NCBI GenBank assembly: GCA_963578475.1
Contig: CAUZCL010000012.1
Span: 48,560 to 112,559 of the forward strand
DNA: 64,000 nt
Reading direction: 5' to 3'
From: SMYC01 sp963578475
GTDB taxonomy: Bacteria > Acidobacteriota > Vicinamibacteria > Marinacidobacterales > SMYC01
Shown: positions 43,976 to 52,726 of the stretch, piece by piece
How positions within the stretch are numbered: position 1 is the first letter of the stretch
Layout of the letters: the number at the start of each line of letters is the position of its first letter
Translations under genes and position numbers: made by a program
The notes under the pieces: generated by a model
What the model was told of the DNA's origin: nothing
What the model saw: the letters and a program-made list of their open reading frames with translations, nothing else
Database searches by the model: none

Positions 43976-45375
43976 TCACGTTGCGCGACCCTATCAATAT
44001 CAGTATCCGTCTCGAAGAACCTCTGCCCCAGATCGTGGCGGCGCTTCGTGAGGAAGGCGGGCGCGCCTTTCTCGTTGGCGGCTACATTCGCGATCGTCTT
44101 CTCGACATCCCTTCGAAAGACGTCGATATCGAGGTCTTTGGCCTTCCGCTCGAGCGCCTCGAAGCAGTGCTCGCCCGTTTCGGCAAAGTTACTCGGATCG
44201 GTCGCGCTTTCGGTGTGCTTCGCGTGCGGGGCCTCGACGCCGACTTCTCCCTGCCGCGAAAAGACAGCAAGGTCGCGAAAGGACATACGGGGGTCGACGT
44301 CACCTACGACCCGGAGATGAGCTTCGAGGAGGCCGCGAGGCGACGCGACGTCACGATTAATAGTGTTGGCTACGACCTTGCGACCGGCGCTCTTCTTGAT
44401 CCTTTCGGCGGGCGGGACGATCTCGAAGCCAAGGTCCTCCGTGCCACCGACCCATCACATTTCTCGGAAGACCCGCTCCGCGGCCTGCGTGTGGCCCAGT
44501 TCGCAGCGCGTTTCGGGATGACGCCCAACGACGAGCTAAAGCGACTTTGCGCAGCGCTCGACCTTTCGGAGCTCTCGGCGGAGCGCGTCTTTGCGGAGCT
44601 CAACAAGGTCCTCTTGAAGGCAGAGCGGCCTTCGGTCGCGTTCGAGTTTCTTCGTGAGACGGGGCTGCTGCGGATTTTTCCCGAGATAGAAGCGATGATC
44701 GAAACGCCGCAAGACCCGGAATGGCATCCCGAAGGGAACGTCTTCGTCCACACGCTTTTGGTGATCGACGAGGCAGCTAGGCTCCGTCTAAGCGACGAGA
44801 ACGATCTGGCCCTCATGTACGGCGCACTCTGCCACGACTTCGGAAAGCCCGCAACAACCGAGAAAGTCGACGGCCGGATCCGATCGCACAGACATGACAG
44901 CGAAGGTGTATCCATCGCGGAAGCGTTTCTCGAGCGCTTACGCGCTCCGACCGAGCTCGTCGACCGCGTCGGCGTGCTCGTACGCCATCACCTCGCACCC
45001 GGTCTTTATTTCAGAAACGGTGCGACCGCGAAAGGCTATCGCCGTCTCGCGCGCGATCTAAAAGCGCGCGGAGTAACGATGGAGCTTCTTCTGCGCGTCG
45101 CGACCGCCGATCATTTTGGCCGCACGACGAAAGACGCGCTTGCGAGGCAATACCCCGCCGGTACTCACTTTCGGCAGCAGATGGAGACGCTCGAGCTCGT
45201 GGTGGAAGCGCCGAAAGACGTCGTTCTCGGACGGCACTTGATCGCACGCGGTTTGCATCCTGGAAAGGTTTTTGGCGATATACTCGCACGCTGTCGCGAG
45301 GTCCAGGACGAGCATGGATGGGACGACCCCGACAAAATTCTCGATGCCGTATTGACCGAAGGAGACTCCAAATGA
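43960..45375 (+). CDS. CCA-adding-enzyme-type nucleotidyltransferase with HD domain
   Basis: The 471-aa protein starts at GTG 43960 inside the MOSC gene. The class II nucleotidyltransferase head has the LVGGYIRDRLL and DVDIEVFG motifs (catalytic carboxylates), then RRRDVTINSVGYDL (tRNA/nucleotide selection) and DPLRGLRVAQFAARF. The C-terminal HD domain has VFVHTLLVIDEAA, ALCHDFGKPA (HD) and VRHHLAP. This is the architecture of tRNA CCA-adding enzymes with phosphohydrolase activity, though A-adding-only or poly(A) relatives cannot be excluded. Confidence 0.9.
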   Translation: MARALITLRDPINISIRLEEPLPQIVAALREEGGRAFLVGGYIRDRLLDIPSKDVDIEVFGLPLERLEAVLARFGKVTRIGRAFGVLRVRGLDADFSLPRKDSKVAKGHTGVDVTYDPEMSFEEAARRRDVTINSVGYDLATGALLDPFGGRDDLEAKVLRATDPSHFSEDPLRGLRVAQFAARFGMTPNDELKRLCAALDLSELSAERVFAELNKVLLKAERPSVAFEFLRETGLLRIFPEIEAMIETPQDPEWHPEGNVFVHTLLVIDEAARLRLSDENDLALMYGALCHDFGKPATTEKVDGRIRSHRHDSEGVSIAEAFLERLRAPTELVDRVGVLVRHHLAPGLYFRNGATAKGYRRLARDLKARGVTMELLLRVATADHFGRTTKDALARQYPAGTHFRQQMETLELVVEAPKDVVLGRHLIARGLHPGKVFGDILARCREVQDEHGWDDPDKILDAVLTEGDSK

Positions 45376-45539
45376 AGAAGTGGCTCATCTTGGCCTTGCT
45401 CACCCCAGTGCTCGTCACCGCGCAGAGATACGAGACCTCAGACGGCAAGATCCGCGTTGCCCCCGTGAAGATGCCTTATTCCGGCGCACGCAACGTCCCC
45501 GAGCTTTCGGGCGGCCCCGGAAAGGCTCTGGCGAGATGA
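45372..45539 (+). pseudogene. Secreted arginase-family protein, N-terminal fragment
   Basis: The ATG overlaps the preceding TGA (ATGA). A signal peptide (KKWLILALLTPVLVTA) is followed by KIRVAPVKMPYSGARNVPEL, SGGPG, which resembles the first strand and GGP segment of secreted arginase/agmatinase-type proteins. The frame ends after KALAR at 45539. A kinase fragment on the other strand follows, so the gene is cut at about 45525. Family assignment is moderate. Confidence 0.5.
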
Positions 45540-45569
45540 CACCGTCGTCGTTTTCGACGACAATCTGAA

Positions 45570-45632
45570 TACCGCGCCCGGTAAACCACACCGATCCCAC
45601 CCTCGCCGAGCTTGTCGAGAATTTCCTGGACC
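45570..45632 (-). pseudogene. N-lobe scrap of a Ser/Thr protein kinase
   Basis: On the minus strand the sequence reads VQEILDKLGEGGIGVVYRAR, the glycine-rich loop of a eukaryotic-type kinase. Nothing on either side continues it. It resembles the kinase remnants at 17954 and 53526 in being limited to, or broken in, the first block. Confidence 0.6.
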
Positions 45633-45736
45633 CGAAGTGTTGCTCAACCTTCATGGTAGGTTCTCTCAATCGCCGAACGTCGCAACGATCCTAACGACGC
45701 CGTATCACCCGGTCAACTCGTCGAGGCAACGGCAAG

Positions 45737-46527
45737 TCAAATTGCCGACGGACGCATCGCCCTCTCGCCGACGTAGTCCCGAACGGCCTCCACCAATCGA
45801 CGGACGTCGTCGGGCTCGATGCGGCCAATGGTGCCAATGCGAAAACAGTCCGCGTCCGTGAGCTTTCCAGGGTAGATAACAAGGCCCCGGTCGCTGAGCC
45901 ACCTGTAGAAACTTCGAAGTCGAATCGCGGATCCCGTGGAGAGCAAAACGAAGTGATGATGTAGCTCTGCAGCTCGGGCTCGAGATAGGCGACGAAGCCC
46001 ATCTCCTCCATTCCCGCGAGAAGCGCCTCGTGATTCGCCCGGTAGCGCGCCGCGCGACCATCCACACCACCTTCTTGGTCGAGCTCCACGAGCGCCTGGT
46101 GAAAAGCAAGAAGCGTGTGGGTCGGTGGCGTGAAGCGGAACTGACCGTTTCTCTCGAGCCCATACCACTGGGAATAGAGGTCGAGGCTCAAGCTTCGTGC
46201 CCAAGACTTCGTCTCGAGAAGGCGCTCGCGCCGCGCGATGACGAAGGCGAAGCCGGGTACGCCCTCGATGCACTTGTTCGCCGACGACACCAGAAAGTCG
46301 ATGCCGGCCGCCTCGAGATCAATAGGCACGGCACCAAAGCTCGACATCGCATCCACGATGGAGCAAGGTCCGTGCTTCTTGACCACGGCACCAATGAGCT
46401 CGACCGGATTCAAGGTCCCCGACGTGGTCTCGCAATGAACCGAGGCCACGTGGGTGATCGTGGCGTCTTCCGCCAGTCGCGCGTCGACTTCCACGGGGTC
46501 CGGTGTGCGACGCTCCGGAAATCTCAT
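45737..46527 (-). pseudogene. PhnW-like aminotransferase, truncated and frameshifted
   Basis: This is the middle and end of a 2-aminoethylphosphonate-pyruvate or alanine-glyoxylate aminotransferase. It has ITHVASVHCETTSGTLNPV, SIVDAMSSFGAVPID (PLP aspartate), VSSANKCIEGVPGFAF (PLP lysine) and FTPPTHTLLAFHQAL. One base is missing at about 45909; in the next frame the C-terminus continues FYRWLSDRGLVIYPGKLT to the stop at 45737. The N-terminal 100 residues or so, with LNPGPV-type sequence, are absent. It may once have served phosphonate use; now non-functional. Confidence 0.8.
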
Positions 46528-46871
46528 GACTTCGTGCTCAATGCCGACGTATCCCCTTATCGGATTGACGCCGCGTTCGAACGCCTGGAGAAAGCTTGGC
46601 GAATGAGACCCTTCGCGAGTCCGTCCTCAGTAAGCAAATCTTCGATCGCGCGAAGCGGTTTCGTCACGCGGTACCCTGCTCATTTGTTCCACGTGTTGAG
46701 CGCAGCTCTCCGGAGGATCCTACTCGACTGGCACCCACCATCGGTTCCTACGCACCATGGTCTCAGGTCCCGCCGTCGAAACGCGCGCAGTGTGCTCGTT
46801 TTAGTGTTGTGTACGTGAGACGATGAGCCTGCAAACAAACCACAACCCCAAGCAGCAAGAACGGAGGCCAC
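46528..46871. other. 344-bp spacer with a short minus-strand coding scrap
   Basis: On the minus strand TKPLRAIEDLLTEDG and QAFERGVNPIRGYVG appear in shifting frames next to the broken aminotransferase, so they may belong to its damaged 5' part or to another lost gene. Nothing else is supported. GGAGG before the creatininase GTG lies at the right end. Confidence 0.35.
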
Positions 46872-47444
46872 GTGCGAAACGGTGTTCTGATTACGCTCGC
46901 TGTCATTTGTCTCCCAGCATGGACGCAGGCACCCTCCGTGCCTCGACCAAACGGCGTATTCCTCGAAGAGCTCACGTGGATGGAGGTGCGCGATGTGATT
47001 GCCGCCGGCAAGACAACCGTGATCATTCCGACCGGCGGCACCGAACAGAACGGTCCTCACATGGCGCGTGGTAAGCACAACTATCTAGTGAAGTACAAGA
47101 CTTCAGAAGTCGCCAAAAAGCTCGGGAATGCTCTCGTCGCCCCCGTGGTCGCCTACGTCCCTGAAGGCGACGTCAACCCGCCCACCGGCCACATGCGGTT
47201 TGCTGGAACGATCACGCTGCCACAGAACGTGTTCGCCAAACTGCTCGAATACGCCGCACGAAGCCTGAAGCAGCACGGATTCTTGGACATCGCCTTCATC
47301 GGGGACAGCGGAGGCAACCAGGCGGGCCAACAGCTCGTGGCCAAATTGCTGAACGAGGAATGGGCTGCCACGAGCGTACGCGTCCACCACATCACCGCCT
47401 ACTATCCTGGGCGAGGCGATGATTGGGCCATCAGCCAGAGCTGA
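46872..47444 (+). pseudogene. Exported creatininase-family protein, 3'-truncated
   Basis: The GTG at 46872 follows GGAGG. A signal peptide (VLITLAVICLPAWTQA) is followed by creatininase-family sequence: FLEELTWMEVRDVIAAGKTTVIIPTGG (split), TEQNGPHMARGKH (metal-site region), APVVAYVPEGD and DIAFIGDSGGNQAGQQ. Creatininase-like amidohydrolases are usually about 250 aa plus signal. Here homology stops at YYPGRGDDWA and the next frame is an ABC ATPase tail, so the last 60 or so residues, including metal ligands, are lost. Confidence 0.8.
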
Positions 47445-47809
47445 TCATCTGTGACGAAGTAACCTCGACTCTGGACCAACTGGTCGCCGAGGGCATTTTG
47501 AAGCTGTTACAGGACCTTCAAGACGAGCTCCACGTTTCGTACCTGTTCATCACTCACGATCTGGCAACCGTAAGAGCCATCGCGGATGAGATTATCGTGA
47601 TGCTGCAGGGTCGTATCGTAGAGCATGGGCCCAGAGACGAGATCCTCACTCCCCCGCATCATGAATATACCGAGCTGTTGCTGGCTTCCGTCCCCAGAGA
47701 TGGATCCAGACTGGCTCGATGGGATTTTGGAACGACGCAAATCCGGGACGGTGATCGCAAGCGTCAGCACCAACTAGCCGCACGCAACTACTTTTTATCT
47801 GCCTACTGA
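47423..47809 (+). pseudogene. Peptide-type ABC transporter ATPase, C-terminal fragment
   Basis: The frame carries Walker B (ELIICDEVTSTLD), the H-loop (YLFITHDLATVRAI) and the tail IVEHGPRDEILTPPHHEYTELLL, typical of DppD/DppF-type oligopeptide importers. Walker A and the ABC signature are missing upstream; the frame begins inside the creatininase fragment. The join at about 47430 is a deletion or recombination scar between two unrelated genes. Confidence 0.85.
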
Positions 47810-47838
47810 GGACCGAACCGGCGTAGGATCAAACCGAA

Positions 47839-49008
47839 ATGCCAAGCTCGAGACACCTCGATCGCCTCGCCCTCGCCGACTATGCGCTGCCCGCGTCCAT
47901 CACCGAACGCCTTTTCAGTCCCGCCCTCGTGGTGTTCCTCGATCACGTTCGTGCCAATGTGCAGCAGGTGGTCGAGTACATGGGTGGCGAGCCTACCCGT
48001 TGGCGGCCGCACGTCAAGACGACCAAGACCCCTGTGATCTGGCGTGAGTTGGTGAACGCCGGGGTGCGGCACTTCAAATGCGCGACCCCGCGCGAGGCCG
48101 AATACCTGGTCAAACTGTTGCTCGAGATGGCCGTCGAGGGTGCCGACGTCCTCGTCGCCTACCCGCTGCTGCCGCCCAACATCGACAAGATCGAACGGCT
48201 GGCCAAGGCTCATCCCGGCCTGCGTCTCTCGGTTCTCAGTGAGGCTCCGACGCACGCCGCCTCGGTGTCGGCCGAGCTCGGGGTGTTCGTCGACATCAAC
48301 CCGCAGATGAATCGGACGGGGATCCCGATGGCAGACCGGGCTGGGATCGAAGCCGTGGCGCGGGCGGCCGGGTCTCGTTTTCGCGGCCTGCACTTCTACG
48401 ATGGCCACGTTCGCGACAACCTTGCCCCCGCCCGGCAGGAGCGTTGCTGGGAGCTCTACCGCGAACTTCTGTCGATCGAGGCCAGCCTGCGAAAAGCCGG
48501 CATCGTGGTCGGCGAACTGATCACTAGCGGCACGCCGGCCTTTCCCTACGCCCTGTCCTTCGCCGGGTTCCAAGAGCTCGACAACACGGTGCATCGGATC
48601 TCGCCTGGCACGGTCGTGTTCCACGACATGTTCACCGAGGACCTTATGGCGGATGTGGAGCTCCGCCCGGCGGCGCTGTTGTTCACCCGCGTGATCAGCC
48701 ACCCGACGGCCGACGTGGCAACCTGCGATGCCGGGTCGAAGTCACTCGCCGCGGAAGCGGGCGAGCCGGCAGCCTACGTTCTCGGCCATCCGGGCCTCAT
48801 CGCCCAAGCGCCGAGCGAGGAGCACCTGCCGCTCCGTGTGGTCGACGGCAAGCTACCGCCGCGCGGCACAGAGCTTCTGCTGGTTCCACGGCACGTTTGC
48901 CCAACGGTCAACCTCGCCGAGACGTTCCTATTGGTCGAGCGGGATCAGGAAGCAAGCGTCGTCGAGGTGGCGGCTCGGGCCCACGATCTGCTCGCACCCG
49001 AAGCGTAG
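47839..49008 (+). CDS. D-threonine aldolase-like fold-III PLP enzyme (DSD1 family)
   Basis: The 389-aa protein has an alanine-racemase-type barrel with the PLP lysine in RPHVKTTKTP (K60). The C-terminal metal site is in PRHVCPTVNLAE (H352, C354), the DSD1/D-threonine aldolase pattern for the divalent-metal-dependent cleavage or dehydration of D-beta-hydroxy amino acids. FYDGHVRDN and ITSGTPAFPYA also match. It is followed within 9 bp by the kinase-aminotransferase fusion, suggesting a shared route for hydroxylated amino acids. Confidence 0.88.
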   Translation: MPSSRHLDRLALADYALPASITERLFSPALVVFLDHVRANVQQVVEYMGGEPTRWRPHVKTTKTPVIWRELVNAGVRHFKCATPREAEYLVKLLLEMAVEGADVLVAYPLLPPNIDKIERLAKAHPGLRLSVLSEAPTHAASVSAELGVFVDINPQMNRTGIPMADRAGIEAVARAAGSRFRGLHFYDGHVRDNLAPARQERCWELYRELLSIEASLRKAGIVVGELITSGTPAFPYALSFAGFQELDNTVHRISPGTVVFHDMFTEDLMADVELRPAALLFTRVISHPTADVATCDAGSKSLAAEAGEPAAYVLGHPGLIAQAPSEEHLPLRVVDGKLPPRGTELLLVPRHVCPTVNLAETFLLVERDQEASVVEVAARAHDLLAPEA

Positions 49009-49017
49009 CTAAAGTCC

Positions 49018-51405
49018 ATGTCGCCCACCCCCCAATCCGAGACTGGAGCCAAAGCCGAAACGGTCTTGGAGGCACCGGCTCCGGCGTTTTCGACCCCGGA
49101 GGCCGAAGCTTTCGCACAGCGGGCCTTTGACATCCAGGCGTCCGCTCAGCCGCTTCGTAGCGAGCGAGATCAGAACTTCAGATTGCGCGCCAAAGATGGA
49201 AGCGAATGGGTCTTGAAGATCGCGAACCCTGCCGAGAATCCGGCGATTTTGGACATGCAGACCGAGGCGCTGCTGCACATAGCCCAGGTCGACCCAGACC
49301 TGGCGGTCCCCCGCGTCAAGGCGACTCCCGACGGCGCCTTTTCTAGTGAGATCGAAGAGGCCGATGGGCGGCGTTTCATCGCCCGGGTGCTCAGCTTCCT
49401 ACCCGGCCCATTGCTCGAGGATGCCACGCTACACCCTGCGCTCGGACGCGATGTTGGCGCCATGACCGCGCGCCTGGCCCGCGCTCTGCGCGGTTTCTTT
49501 CATCCGGCGGGGCGGCACGATCTCCTCTGGGATCTCACCCAGGCCCCGGGTCTTCGCGCGCGCACACACCACATCGACGAACCCGCACGCCGCCGCGTCG
49601 TCGAGGAGGTTCTCGATCACTTCGACGCGGAGGTGCTTCCCGAGCTTCAGAAACAGCGCGCGCAGATCATTCACAACGACGTCAATGCACAGAACACCCT
49701 GGCTGCCGGTGACCGCGTCACTGGCGTCATCGACTTCGGTGATCTCATTCACGCGCCGCTGGTCTGTGATCTTGCGGTGCCGATTTCCAAGTTGATCGTC
49801 GAGCACTCGGACCCCATCGCTATCGCGGCGGAGATTACGGCCGGTTATCACGCCGTCACCGCATTGGAGGACGATGAGCTCCGTCTAATTTTCGATCTCG
49901 TGTCCACCCGATGTGCGATGGAGATCGCGATTGCTAACTGGCGGGTCTGCCATCACCCGGAAAACACCGATTACATCATGGGTGGCATAGATGAGGCTGC
50001 CGCACTACTCGAGCAGATGGGAAAGTGGGGCGCAAAGCGGATGTATGCCGGGCTTCGCCGCGCGTGCGCGACGCCGATCTCCCTCGCCGTCCCGGATTTC
50101 ACCCGGAGCCCCGTGGATGAAGAAAGCCTGCAGCCACTTCTCGAGCGGCGCCGGCAACGCCTCGGGCCGGGTTTGGAGCTCTCCTACAAAAACCACCTTC
50201 ACGTCGTGCGTGGCGAGGGTGCATGGCTCATCGATGCCGCGGGACGCTCGTTTCTCGACGCCTATAATAATGTGCCCCAAGTCGGACATTGTCATCCCAG
50301 CGTGGTCCAGGCCCTCGCGCAACAAGCGGCCACGCTGAACACCAATACGCGTTACCTCTACGAATCCGTCCTCGAATATGGGGACCGCCTCATCGCAACC
50401 CTGCCCGGTGATCTTTCGATCTGCATGTTCGTATGCTCGGGAAGCGAAGCGAACGACCTCGCCTGGCGTCTCGCCAAAGCACATACGCAAAACTCCGGCG
50501 CCATCGTGATCGAGGATGCCTATCACGGAACCACCGACGCGGTTTACGAGCTCTCCCCCGCCGAACATGGCGAAGGTAGACCTCTCGCCGAACACATCGC
50601 CACGGTCCCCGCACCGGATGGTTATCGAGGAAGATTCCGCAGGGATGATCCGCAATATGCAGACCGCTACGCGGCATGCATAGACGCCGCCGCCCTGTCC
50701 CTCAACGCGCGAGGATTTGCGCCGGCCGCCTTCTACCTCGATCTGATCCTCGCCAGCAGCGGCATACTGGTTCCACCTAAAGGCTACCTCCCGGCGGCAT
50801 TCGAGAAGGTCCGAGCGGCCGGGGGGCTGTGCGTGGCCGATGAAGTGCAGTCGGGCTTCGGTCGAACCGGCGATTACTTCTGGGGCTTCGCCGCCCATGA
50901 TGTGGTCCCGGACATTGTCACTCTCGGAAAACCGATCGGGAACGGATTTTCAATGGCGGCGGTGGTGACGACACCTGCGATCGTGGCATCACTCATGGAA
51001 GAAAGTGAATTCTTTAGCACCACGGGCGGCAACCCCGTGGCGTGCGCGGTGGGGCTCGCGGTACTCGATGTGTTGGAACAAGAAGGGCTGCAAGAGCGTG
51101 CAGCATCGGTTGGTGCAATCCTTCGATCACAGATCGAGAAGCTTGCAGAGCAACATCCCCTGATAGGCGAAGTGCGCGGGGCCGGTCTGTTCATAGGTGT
51201 GGAATTGGTACGCGACCGTTCGACTCTCGAACCCGCGGCGAGAGAAGCGGCGGCCATCACTAACCGAATGCGCGAGCTAGGGGTACTCGTGGGAGTCACG
51301 GGCCCGGCCGCCAATGTTCTGAAAATTCGTCCGCCGCTGGTCTTCGACGAGAACCACGCACTGCAGCTCACAAACGCGCTCGAGCAGGCTCTTCGAGAGC
51401 ACTAG
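49018..51405 (+). CDS. APH-type kinase fused to class III aminotransferase / phospho-lyase
   Basis: This 795-aa protein has two enzymes. Residues 1-340 are an aminoglycoside/homoserine-kinase-type phosphotransferase with HNDVNAQN (catalytic D about 221) and GVIDFGD (metal site, about 239). Residues 370-795 are a class III PLP protein with AYNNVPQVGHCHP, CSGSEANDLAWRLA, DEVQSGFGRTG and the PLP lysine in LGKPIGNG (K638). That half resembles ethanolamine-phosphate and phosphohydroxylysine phospho-lyases. The fusion suggests that an amino alcohol or hydroxy-amino acid is phosphorylated and then eliminated. Some homologues carry an extra peptidase-like domain between the two, absent here. Confidence 0.88.
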   Translation: MSPTPQSETGAKAETVLEAPAPAFSTPEAEAFAQRAFDIQASAQPLRSERDQNFRLRAKDGSEWVLKIANPAENPAILDMQTEALLHIAQVDPDLAVPRVKATPDGAFSSEIEEADGRRFIARVLSFLPGPLLEDATLHPALGRDVGAMTARLARALRGFFHPAGRHDLLWDLTQAPGLRARTHHIDEPARRRVVEEVLDHFDAEVLPELQKQRAQIIHNDVNAQNTLAAGDRVTGVIDFGDLIHAPLVCDLAVPISKLIVEHSDPIAIAAEITAGYHAVTALEDDELRLIFDLVSTRCAMEIAIANWRVCHHPENTDYIMGGIDEAAALLEQMGKWGAKRMYAGLRRACATPISLAVPDFTRSPVDEESLQPLLERRRQRLGPGLELSYKNHLHVVRGEGAWLIDAAGRSFLDAYNNVPQVGHCHPSVVQALAQQAATLNTNTRYLYESVLEYGDRLIATLPGDLSICMFVCSGSEANDLAWRLAKAHTQNSGAIVIEDAYHGTTDAVYELSPAEHGEGRPLAEHIATVPAPDGYRGRFRRDDPQYADRYAACIDAAALSLNARGFAPAAFYLDLILASSGILVPPKGYLPAAFEKVRAAGGLCVADEVQSGFGRTGDYFWGFAAHDVVPDIVTLGKPIGNGFSMAAVVTTPAIVASLMEESEFFSTTGGNPVACAVGLAVLDVLEQEGLQERAASVGAILRSQIEKLAEQHPLIGEVRGAGLFIGVELVRDRSTLEPAAREAAAITNRMRELGVLVGVTGPAANVLKIRPPLVFDENHALQLTNALEQALREH

Positions 51406-51415
51406 CCCCTGTCCC

Positions 51416-52504
51416 GTGGAGATGGCGATGAATGCGATTTGCCATGTCACCCGAGTCGGCTCAAAGATGTTCTCCACTACGGTTGTTGTCCTCCTTGTCC
51501 TGTTTGGATGCCCCGGCGACTCCAGTGCCGTCAGCACGGGCAAAGTCATCCCCACCGACGATCCCAGCGTGGATGCCAGTTTTCTTTCGGCCCTCGAGTG
51601 GCGGTTCGTCGGGCCGTACCGTGGAGGGCGTGTCCTTGCGGTGGCGGGACATCCCGACGACCCCCTCCTCTACTATTTCGGCGCTGCCCACGGCGGAGTG
51701 TGGAAGACCACCGATGCCGGAGGGCATTGGCGGAACGTGTCCGACGGCTCCTTCAAATTCCCCGCGATGGGCGCCCTCGACGTGTCGCTCTCGGACCCGG
51801 AGGTTATCTTCGCGGGGACAGTTGAGGGGCTTCAACGGCAATTCATCTCGCCCGGAGACGGGGTCTATAAATCTACCGACGGAGGAGAGACGTGGACCAA
51901 CGTGGGCTTGCAAGAGACCCGGCACATCGCCAAGCTCCGCATTCATCCAACCAATCCCGATATCGTGTATGTGGCGGCAATGGGGGACATGTTTGGCCCG
52001 TACCCAGATCGCGGCGTCTATCGAACCACGGATGGAGGGGAGATGTGGGAACGGATCCTGTATAAGGGCGAGACTACCGGTGCGGTGGATCTGTCCTTGG
52101 ATCCCACGAACCCGAAGGTGATCCTCGCGGCCCTGAACCACCATGTGACGTACCCGTGGGACGAGGAGAGCGGCGGCCCTACCAGCGGACTTTTCAAGAC
52201 CACAGATGGCGGGGACACCTGGACGGACATCACCGAAACCCTGGTATGCCCGCAGGGCTGATTGGGAAGATCGGCATAGCCATCTCACCGGCGGGCTCCG
52301 ACCGGGTCTATGCGTTCATCGAGGCTGACGAAGGCGAAGGCGGGATCTATCGTTCCGATGACGGCGCGTCCACCTGGCAGAGGACGCATCAAGACCCCGG
52401 CAAGTTGGAGAGCCCCAATTCCTACAACCACATCACCGCCGACCCCCAGGATCCCGACGTCGTCTACATCCAGCCCATCACCGGTTTGCTGAAGTCCACG
52501 GACG
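51416..52504 (+). pseudogene. BNR/sortilin-type beta-propeller protein, frameshifted and truncated
   Basis: A lipoprotein-like signal (VVVLLVLFGC; alternative starts 51416, 51428, 51467) precedes propeller repeats: RFVGPYRGGRVLAVAGHP, GGVWKTTDAGGHW, GVYKSTDGGETW, GVYRTTDGGEMW, GLFKTTDGGDTW. One base is missing at about 52244 (TL|GMPAGLIGKIGIAIS continues in the next frame). After LLKSTD at about 52504 the sequence turns into a transposase fragment on the other strand. Intact members reach about 1,000 aa and are secreted in Acidobacteriota and Gemmatimonadota. About a third remains. Confidence 0.85.
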
Positions 52505-52660
52505 CGCTTGGAGCTCCTCGACGACGAATCCGGCAATCCATCTATGGTTGAAGCCACGGCAAACGTCGGCGGCTTTCTCAAGCCATCGAGCGACGGTGTT
52601 CCAGGCATGCCCTTCGACGCGAGCAACCGCGCTTAGATTGTCGACCTGCTCCAATGGTAC
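52505..52660 (-). pseudogene. Transposase N-terminal fragment (IS1-like)
   Basis: On the minus strand the frame reads KVPLEQVDNLSAVARVEGH, then NTVARWLEKAADVCRGFN and HRWIAGFVVEELQA. This helix-turn-helix followed by a catalytic-domain entry is typical of IS1-type transposases. It abuts the broken BNR gene, so insertion probably truncated it. The family assignment is moderate and the rest of the element is gone. Confidence 0.5.
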
Positions 52661-52661
52661 T

Positions 52662-52694
52662 TTCGAGTGAACGAAATCCGTTCGTTCACTCGAA
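52662..52694. repeat. Perfect 14-bp inverted repeat, 5-nt loop
   Basis: TTCGAGTGAACGAA and TTCGTTCACTCGAA flank ATCCG. It lies between the transposase fragment and the 3' end of the OsmC gene. No T-run follows on either strand, so it is not a classic terminator. It may be a footprint of the mobile element or a protein-binding palindrome. Confidence 0.8.
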
Positions 52695-52726
52695 CACCCT
52701 CTACGCTCGTATGTGCGATCCCCGCC

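Noticed and set aside
46528..46871. Separate gene encoding TKPLRAIEDLLTEDG
   Set aside because: Only a few dozen residues in shifting frames; probably debris of the neighbouring broken aminotransferase.
47803..50898. Minus-strand frames of about 300 residues over the aldolase and aminotransferase genes
   Set aside because: No motifs; they mirror conserved + strand genes.
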